Positions 56,345 to 64,000 of a stretch of 64,000 nucleotides of DNA are shown piece after piece (within the stretch, counting starts at the first letter, position 1; the number at the start of each line of letters is the position of its first letter). The stretch lies in the NCBI GenBank assembly GCA_016081115.2, contig CM071929.1:3844001-3908000 (forward strand), written 5' to 3'. The DNA comes from Rehmannia glutinosa (lineage: Eukaryota; Streptophyta; Magnoliopsida; Lamiales; Orobanchaceae). The notes below the pieces were generated by a model that saw only the letters and a program-made list of their open reading frames with translations, was not told the DNA's origin and did not search any database. A program made the position numbers and the translations under genes.

Positions 56345-59036
56345 TGCACCTTTTACCATGTGGCGGTGTGGATTGGTCTCATCCATCCACACCTTTTATT
56401 CAATGGTCCAGTTGCTATTAAAAATAAGCTGATTTATCAATTAATTAATAGGTGGAAAGGGCATAATAGTAACTAGCAAAATGCCATAAATCACGCCCTA
56501 CAATCAATGGATTGATTAATATCACGTTTCCATAATCGAAATTATGCACCATTTTAATAGATGAAACGTACATCGTTTAATAAGCGTACACTATTTTATA
56601 TCTAACAGTGCATCATTGTATAACTAATTGTACATCATATAAATGAACTATAAAGACAAAATGGTGTAACCATCTTCCCATTTAATAACTTAACTGTGCA
56701 CCATTTTATATCTAACGATCATCATTGTATAACTAATTGTACATCATCTAAAAACCCTATAAAGATAAAATGGTGTAACCACCTTTCCATAATAACGTCC
56801 TACAATCATGGATGTGATAAAGATCACGTTTTCATAATCAATTATGTACCATTTTAATAGTTGAATTGTGCATCATTTAATAAATCGATGTACACCATTT
56901 TATATCTAACAATGCATCCGATGGCTCAAAAGCTACCTTTAAAACCGTAGGCAAGTGCACCTATCGTTTTATAGTATAGATTATTAGTCACCGAGTGTCA
57001 TTCCCACGAGGATTGTAAGTACTAATAATTACCGTCTTTTTGTTATTTAATCTAACAATTTTTCGAGTTTTGTTTGATGAAAAAGAAAAATAAAGAATCT
57101 AAATTATCAAAATGCAAATTGTAAAAATGAAAGAAGATTTGTAAAATAAGAAATCAAGAGATAGAAATGTATTTGAATGTAAATCCCTCTAGAATGTTTT
57201 TGTGATTTGACAAGTTAAAAATACAACCGTAAGCCCTTAAGCAAAAACCAACCTCTTTTAATAAAATCTCATGTCTTGTGGACCGTAGAAATTCCCAATT
57301 TAAGTTAAACCATTTCTCAAGGCGGAAAACTTCTAATCTCAAGTTGATTAACTGAAATCTCTTTCTAGTTAAAACCCTAAGACAACATTATAACGATTTG
57401 TGAATTCCCATATTAGGTTTGACCCTAATCCGAGGAAGATTTATGTCGTCCTATATCTAGGATTTCATGCAACTCTTTTCACTTATATAGGTTATATTTC
57501 ACCATGAATCTCTCGATTTCCCGGATGAAAAATAAACTTCAAATCAATATTGCGCATATATCAATTCGAATGAACGAAGCATAATATAGGTGAATCACAC
57601 AAAATATGAAGATTTTATTAAAAACATACACACCTTAATCACAAATCCATTCTAGAGTTCATTACATTCAAACACTTAGGAGTTTAGCTACACATGATTT
57701 TGACCAAAGAATAAATTACACAAGAAGATTTAAGTATTGTAGACATGGTGTACTTATCTTTCTCAAAATCTCAATTGACTTCTTTCTTGATTGATGATGT
57801 TGCTCCAAGCCTTCTTCTCCAATATTACATCAAGCTTTCTCCTCCAAGACCCTTGATCCCAATTCTACTTAATGAAATGAATACAATGAATATTTCACGA
57901 GTATCTAATGAATGCCTCTCCCAACTTCAACCTTGGCTTTTATAGGCAACCAATACATTGATAGTACTCTCTTTTGTTAAACAATTGCCTTCATTTTCAT
58001 TGTTGGTTGGTGAATTCTTGTACTCATTGATGATTGAGGAATATGGGGACATGTTGCGAGCAAAATTGGGTGTTAAAGGTGTATAAAAGTGGTCAAAAAG
58101 CTTGGTAGGTGAGTTTTCCATAATTTTCGCATGGAAAAGTTGCGCGAAAAGTGCCCGGACACGCCCGTGTCGCCCGCGGAAACGGCCCGGCCGTCTTTTT
58201 TTATCACACAGGGAATCGGGAGACATGGCGTGCTTCCCAACACGGCCAGGCCGTGTCTCTGACACGGCTGGCCGTGTTAGGGAACACGGCCAGGCCGTGT
58301 CGTTAGGCTGTTTTGTGCGAAAAATCGAGTTTTTAGCTCCGTGAAACACGGCCGTGTTGCCCGACACCCCTGCCGTGTTGGACCAAAAGGCCCCGAAATG
58401 ACGCGTTTGGCTTGGAATTTTGAGCGTTTTGCATCCTTAAACTCCCTGGTATGTTTTGACATGAATCCATGGTCCGAAATTCACCAAAATTAGCCCCGAA
58501 TGGTCAATCTACATCAATAAAAGCACCCAGGAGTAATATGAACAATGTACAATCAAAAATTTACAAAACTAACAATAAAATAACTCGAATTCTACTCAAA
58601 TATACACATAAAACATGCATAAAAAGACTCTTATCAAGATCATTGTATAACTAGTTGTACATCATTGCGAGTAAACCATAATTGAATGAAAACCGAACAA
58701 TCGTAAAGTCAAATCACATAAAAATCGTTGGGATTGAATGGTGTACAATTAGTTATACAATGATGCATCTTTGTTAGATATAAAATGGTGTACAATCGAT
58801 TATTAAATGGTGTACGCTTCAACTATTAAAATGGTGCACAATTGATTATGGAAACGTGATATTAATCAATCCCTTGATTATAGAGACGTGATTTATGGCA
58901 TTTTGCTAAGTTACTATTATGCCCTTCCCACCTATTATTAATTGATAAATCGATTATTTTTAATAGCAATCGGACCATGAATAAAAGGTGTGGATGGATT
59001 AGAATAATCCACACCGCCACACGGTAAGTTCCTTGT
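56345..59036. mobile_element. Large TIR element (arms over 350 bp) carrying an LTR insertion
   Basis: The left arm (56345-56921) and right arm (about 58637-59036) are inverted repeats. Matching blocks from the outside in: GTGTGGCGGTGTGGATT (with one change), CATCCACACCTTTTATTCA, TTGCTATTAAAAATAA, AAGGGCATAATAGTAAC and AAAATGCCATAAATCACG. The left arm also repeats internally the unit CATTGTATAACTAATTGTAC. A 1.7-kb LTR-like sequence is inserted between the arms. No transposase frame was seen. Confidence 0.82.
56922..58636 (-). repeat. Solo LTR-like insertion with palindromic GGCCGTGT motifs (Gypsy-type)
   Basis: The insertion interrupts the arm repeat (AACAATGCATC | CATTGTATAAC). On the minus strand it begins TGATAAGAGTC (58636) and ends GAGCCA (56922), giving TG...CA ends. 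At 58138-58382 it contains several ACACGGCC/GGCCGTGT palindromes, a style common in plant Gypsy LTRs. No gag/pol. No clean target duplication. Confidence 0.65.
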
Positions 59037-59119
59037 CACATTTGATCCTAACCCTACAATTTCGAATTTAAAACCTCATTATCGTAAAATTGGAAATATT
59101 AGTCATTTGAATTTTCGGA

Positions 59120-59240
59120 AGAACCGGAAAGTAGTCAGGTGGATAAGACTTTTATGCTCAAAACAAAAGATATTGTGTTCGATTCTCACCATTTCCTCTC
59201 TCCTAGGAAAATAGAAAAATCAGGAGGTCTCATGGACATC
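59120..59240 (+). mobile_element. SINE-like tRNA-derived element
   Basis: A-box-like AGTAGTCAGGTGGATAAGAC (59130-59149) and B-box-like GTGTTCGATTCTCACC (59175-59190), about 40 bp apart, followed by an A-rich stretch near 59212-59220. Confidence 0.6.
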
Positions 59241-61121
59241 GATTTGAAGCGATAAAATTCTATTTTCCAGTGAATACACCACTTACCAAAAAATAACGTC
59301 ATAGCAACATAAAAGCATCTATTTAATTCCTTTCATTAATGTTGATGTGCAAATTAATCGACAAATCGTATCAAACAAAAAAAATGCGTTCTTTTTATAC
59401 GAGAAATCGAAATAAAGATGGATAACAAACCCAACAATGTGAACACACTTACAACTTACAAGTCAGAAACGATAAATATTTAAGAAAAAAGTAGTCAAGT
59501 TGTTAATAAAGTTAGATATTAAATAGATAATATAAAAATGCATACCGAAACTATTAAGGAAAAAAGTAACGACTATTCTCCAATGTAGGAAAATAGGAAA
59601 TAATAATGTAGGTGGCGCCAACGTCAAAGCGGGCCTCTCCAATGGCTCAACACTTCGCTGCTTTACGCCATTCCCGCGTTTTCCACTTCTGGCACGCATA
59701 TTCTATATTTTAGGAAAACAAAGGCCTATTTTCGTTTTTTTTTTTCATACTTAATAAATCTACCTTAATGTATGTATATATTTAATGTATTATTTGTTTA
59801 ATATATTTGTTGAATTGTTCAGCATATATCTTATGTATGTAAATATGTTCATAGATTACTTTTAAATTAGTGGCTTCCTTTTTTTAAAAAAAGTTTAGTG
59901 GCTTCGTTAAAAATTTGTGAATGGTCCGGCCAATAAGATAAAGACTGAGTGTTTGTTAAAAATTTACGCATTATTAAATTCCAAATATACTCAATTAATT
60001 ATTCAATATTATTACTCGGGATTACAAATATAATCGACCCACACGGCCCATGCGCCCGTTTTCTTCTACACGACTCATGCGTCCCATTATTCTAGGTATG
60101 AAAGAGGTTATTCCTCATTATTTGTAAGTATTACGCATTATTCTGCATTATACGCTCTGTATTTTCCTACTTCCGGTACTAACTTGAGCGTTGGAGGAGG
60201 CTCCCTGGACAACCGCAAGCGCCTCCTAACGTTCTTTGAACTTGAATCAAAGCAAGTTCCTTGTTTGAAGAACTATCATCTCAGTAAAAGACATTGACTT
60301 TATTAGAAACCTTTACTTTGAGTGATATGACGATTTTAAGCAGCATCAATATAGTAGTTATTATGTTCATTTTGCAATATTATAGTTGTTGCTATTAGAT
60401 GAAGATAATTGATAGAACTGTTAAAATGAGTCAAACTCGGTAAAATGGTTGGGTCGGGCTTCATTATTAGAGGACTGAAAATTGGCCCGGTCTGGTCGGC
60501 TCGATTTTTTATGTGTAATTTTATGGATTGAGCTCCAAAAATAGCAGCCCGATAACTATTTCTGATCCGCTCGTCTATTTTGTTCATTTGGTCATGCAGT
60601 AAGACGGCCGGCCCAACCCTACCATTTGTGATTCTAATAATTGGTATTTCTATGTAGTTTGTGCAGTTGTTTAATTAGAAATATAAACTAGGGGTGTCAA
60701 TTTGTGACAAGATACTAATATAACATATTATAAATAGGTTAAGGTTGAAACTTGACGGGCTAGAGCCAAAATCGAGTCGGACCCGAATAACACAAGTAAT
60801 GACACATGTCGTATAAGGGTTAACCTGAAATGACACAATTAACTTGTTTGACCAATTTATGTTATTATTGTGTTGCATTTTGTAAGTTTTTTGATTGATT
60901 GAATATGTTGTTATAATTAGTATAATTGTCCATATTAAGCCGAGAAAAATAATTTAGGACATACATTTCTTCTTTTTTTTTAGGGGAGGCCGGGAGGGGG
61001 CGCTTTATGACATCGATTATCGAATAAGAAAATTTTCAGGCACACACATTTATTAAGTATTTTTTACTAAAATTATATATTTTTATCTTTATTATTTTTC
61101 CTTTCCCTATGAGACTAATAC
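59241..61121. other. AT-rich intergenic DNA
   Basis: No gene. A GC-rich patch lies at 59610-59695. About 60690-60860 begins with AGGGGTGTCAATTTGTGACA, a common plant repeat start, and a similar GGGGTGACAATCTCGACACG is at 62522. Confidence 0.4.
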
Positions 61122-61350
61122 GGAAAAAAACCGGATGGGATCTTATTCCAAAATCGTGTTTTATCTCCTATTCTATCAGTGTGGATGATTGTGGCGTGTA
61201 TTACACTTACCATATTAGAACCCCACAATTTCTCGCTTGATTTATCTTGAAATTAAAATGGTAAGTGTAATACACGTGTCAATCATCCACGTAGCTGAGA
61301 ATAGGAAATGAAACACGATTTTGATTAAAAGATCCCATCGGGAAAAAACC
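61122..61350. mobile_element. Hairpin MITE with about 10-bp duplication
   Basis: Element 61133-61340: arms starting GGATGGGATCTT and ending AAGATCCCATC, both containing ATCGTGTTT.AT.TCCTATTCT and GTGGATGATTG and meeting near the centre at GTGTATTACACTTACCAT. Flanks are GGAAAAAAACC (61122-61132) and GGAAAAAACC (61341-61350), which differ by one A. Long arms and this duplication size suggest a MULE-type origin. Confidence 0.85.
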
Positions 61351-62188
61351 TAAAACAATGGTATATCATAGGGGATAGTCAAAACTCGAAACCAAATTGC
61401 TTTAAAAAAACAGGGGTACGTAAAAGATGAAAAGAGTAAAGACGACTTCTTGAAGAGGAAAAAGAAGAATTCGTACAATACAGTTACTCGTTCAAAATAA
61501 AAATCCGTACAGTGGCTTCCTCGAAGATATTGTCCTGAGTCGGTGATTGGAATAGGGAATTTTTCAAACAATATATGAAGATCTTGTTTTGGCAAAAGCA
61601 ATTAAGCAAATTATAAAGTAAAATAAAGCATCTCCCTTCGACTTGGTTTGGCTTTGACTAAATAAACTCTGCCCTTGATTAGCGGTACTTGTCCAGCTTT
61701 TCAGTTTTCAAATAAGTAAATACGTGTTTCAAAAAAAAAAAAAAAAAAAAATTAAATACGAAAATCAGCTACACCAAGAAATTCATTTGCCTCATGATCA
61801 ACTTAGGTTGGTGTTAATTAAAAAAATTCAAATATCAAATCGAATGATATTGTCGTCAGGCACAAATTACGGAGTTTTATAATATGTAAATTTCTTCTAC
61901 ATTCAATTCATCTTATTTCGGAGAGTGTTTGTAGGCTCTTCCTTTTTAAAATAAGTTATTTATTGCCGCAAAGCATCAAACAATTGAGAATTAGAAGTCC
62001 ATAGTATTTGCAAATAGAAGTTGAAAATGGATTAAGTTAAAGAGGGTGTATTTGGAGGATAACATGGATATGAGGATTTGGATGTGAGATAAGGATTTCG
62101 AAAAAGAAATTAAATTTCAAATTCATATATTCAAATGAAGCATTAGGAAAATTATGGATCGAAGCAAGTGAATTACCAACTCCAGATT

Positions 62189-62227
<39 letters not shown>

Positions 62228-63000
62228 GTCCATTAATCGTTGCACCTATTATATAACACGAGTTATGCATAAGTGATTTGCTATATTTTCTGGGGTGTTT
62301 CATTTGATATTTTAATTTATAAGGTTTTGTTATACTACTCATGCCAGTAAAATATATGGAGATATAAATCAATGTATCTAAATCCATAATAAATATGTGA
62401 ATTGATTGTAAATTTCAATTGGTAGAAGATTTGTAACAAAAAGACCTGCCATTGATAATTCAGAACAAATATTGTTAAGCAAGATTGAGGAATTTAGCAG
62501 GCCTATAAATACTTTTTTTTTGGGGTGACAATCTCGACACGACGAGGATCCGACCAAATTATTCGAGAAACCCGACACGAAAATGACTTGACACAAATCG
62601 ATCTGAAGTTACCAAATTATCTTGAAACATAATATCTTGAATTTAATTTATCTTTTTATTTATTTTTAACATAACCCAAAATTGACCTGAAACTAAACCC
62701 GACTCGATGACCCCAATTGCCACTCTTACTTTTCTTTTTAGATATTGTTTGAACCGAATCAACTGACCCTTCAGCGTTCAATGTTCAAACTCTACAAATT
62801 AAAATAATCTTGCAATAAAGCTACCCTAATACCACTTCCACCACTTGATCAGCTCCATCCAATCCAACTTCACTCAAATATACATACATACATACATATA
62901 TACACACACACGAAACACACACAAATCTATACATAACAGAAAAATCAAAAAACGCCAATAATTTCTTTCTCTGAGTACCACACTCACTCCCACTGCGTAA
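61351..63000. other. Intergenic DNA upstream of the methyltransferase gene
   Basis: No gene. A (TA)n microsatellite lies at 62196-62223. A possible repeat spans about 62522-62735, with ends GGGGTGACAAT and ATTGCCACTC that pair imperfectly. CATA and CA repeats lie at 62880-62925. Confidence 0.5.
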
Positions 63001-63711
63001 ACAATGAAAAACACAAAAAGTTAGTGCTTTCTACCAAAATTATAATCCCAACGCACAAACACAAGGAATCAACAAAACGCGTGATTGCGTAACAAAGACA
63101 GAGAATAGCAAGATTCAACATCACTTTCAGTATAAGAATCAATCAATCTGCCAATTTTTCAGGTTTTTACAAAACCCATTTTCTATGCCATTTAATCATT
63201 CCCCTCTTCTCTTTCTGCTACAGCTTCTATGCTGCATTATTGACTGAATTTTTACTGTCGTTAATTTTTGGCCTTATAGTTCAGTAAGTGGCCATAACAA
63301 AGTGTACTTTTCTTCCTATTTCGATAATAAATCTTTTACTTGTTGGGATCACCAAATTATTCTCTGCGTTTTCTGGATCTGATATTTAGTGTTCAGCTGC
63401 TAGCTTCATTTTTTGTTGGTAAGTGAAACCTCTTTATAATTTTTTCAACTACATTTATTTCCATTAATTTGATTACAAAAACGAAAAAGAAAAAAAAAAA
63501 ACAGTTTCAGTGGCAGCTTGATCCAGACCTTCATTGCAATTACCCTCATCAGTCCTTTAACATTTATTTCCACAAGTACCGAGAATTTTATTTTATTCTC
63601 TGATTCCACAGTTGCTAAATTTACTCATGAAAATATGCAGGGTTCTGAATAAGAGATCAGCTTAAAGCCCAATACGGCGTCGTGTGGGTTCCGATACAAT
63701 CACTAACGAAA
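63001..63711 (+). promoter_or_regulatory. Probable promoter and 5' UTR with intron
   Basis: A plausible 5' UTR intron runs from GTAAGT at 63419 to the AG at 63639-63640. The final leader (63641-63711) leads into the ATG at 63712 in an AACGAAAATGGG context. Confidence 0.45.
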
Positions 63712-64000
63712 ATGGGAAAAAGTTGCAGAGATTGGACGCAGATCTATGCGATATATGGAGTAGACGATTGGCAGACACCGTTATTCCTCCTCATCCACGC
63801 CATAGGTTTCTCCATTCTCTCCGTCGTGTTCCTACTCTACTTCGAGCCCATTTGCTTTTTTCTGCAGCACTTCCTACCGGGCCCTGCCTCGGCCCGATTT
63901 GCCGCGGGCTTTACGGGTTCGGTTACGGCCCTATCCGCCGTGTGCCTCTTCTTCGCGGCGGCGAACTTCTTCTACTCCGCCGTCTCCCTCCACTGGGACA
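63712..64000 (+). CDS. SAM-dependent methyltransferase family protein, N-terminal part (gene runs off the window)
   Basis: Open from the ATG at 63712 to the window end (96 codons). It reads MGKSCRDWTQIYAIYGVDDW, a hydrophobic helix (LFLLIHAIGFSILSVVFLLY), EPICFF, then a second helix (ALSAVCLFFAAANFFYSAV) and LHWD. This N-terminus is that of the plant methyltransferase family exemplified by Arabidopsis At5g54400, where the two membrane helices come before the SAM-binding domain. The catalytic domain is beyond the window, so activity is inferred from memory of the family. Coding GC content is clearly higher than in the flanks. Confidence 0.85.
   Translation, partial: MGKSCRDWTQIYAIYGVDDWQTPLFLLIHAIGFSILSVVFLLYFEPICFFLQHFLPGPASARFAAGFTGSVTALSAVCLFFAAANFFYSAVSLHWD

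Noticed and set aside
57927..58367. 146-codon frame rich in Arg/Pro
   Set aside because: Runs through the palindromic GC island of an LTR; repeats rather than protein signal.
59463..59699. 78-codon minus-strand frame starting in a GC-rich patch
   Set aside because: Only the first third has protein-like composition; no homologous motif recognised.
1..64000. CRISPR array, tRNA/rRNA genes, bacterial-type operon or phage system
   Set aside because: None seen: no regularly spaced repeats, no intact tRNA cloverleaf outside SINE heads, no rRNA; gene structure is eukaryotic throughout.

Overview
This window is nuclear DNA from a flowering plant, most likely a core eudicot. The evidence is intron-rich plant genes with GT/AG introns, AT-rich intergenic DNA, and plant LINEs, SINEs, Copia elements and MITEs. 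I cannot name the species. From memory of the Arabidopsis map, five genes here (CCDA, AGD5, root-cap/LEA-related protein, THESEUS1, SAM-dependent methyltransferase) match in order a block on Arabidopsis chromosome 5 (about At5g54290 to At5g54400). The window therefore looks like a conserved gene block expanded by transposons.

Layout. 1-2334 (+): 3' part of the gene for the thylakoid thiol-disulfide transporter CcdA. 4064-9396 (-): complete AGD5/NEVERSHED-type ARF-GAP gene, 11 exons. 9754-12622: 5'-truncated LINE (-). 12.6-19.3 kb: AT-rich DNA with a small retro-insertion flanked by a 15-bp duplication, a 5'-truncated Copia element with its 3' LTR, and two SINE-like units. 19320-19971 (+): two-exon gene of unknown function. 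20274-21419: solo Copia LTR with perfect 5-bp target duplication. 22181-24311 (-): DUF300/LAZ1-type membrane protein. 26758-29206 (+): secreted root-cap-domain gene interrupted by a 0.9-kb hAT-like element. 30213-31076 (-): Bet v 1-like phytohormone-binding-type protein. 32279-34797 (-): THESEUS1-type receptor kinase with a broken frame. 35829-37518: Harbinger-like element carrying a second, inverted copy of the same hAT-like element. 38610-38839: SINE. 39.36-40.21 kb: LINE ORF1 relic. 44502-44711 (-): small CxxC protein. 46724-53465: LINE tail split by a degenerate 6.4-kb Copia element. 53.8-61.3 kb: several small DNA transposons and a long-TIR element holding a solo LTR. 63712-end (+): first exon of a methyltransferase gene.

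The strongest structural signal is a nest of transposons. Nine copies of one MULE-like MITE family (termini GGGATAATTAC, 9-bp target duplications) lie between 22.4 and 31.9 kb, inside or beside four genes. Elements sit inside elements at 29.4-30.0, 36.4-37.3, 47-53.4 and 56.9-58.6 kb. I found no operon, CRISPR array or new defence-like system.

A caution for all genes: well-conserved exons carry isolated one-base indels (CcdA two, AGD5 one, LAZ1-like one, root-cap gene several, THE1 many). Adding or removing single bases restores phase across whole transcripts, so residual assembly errors are likely in at least some of them.
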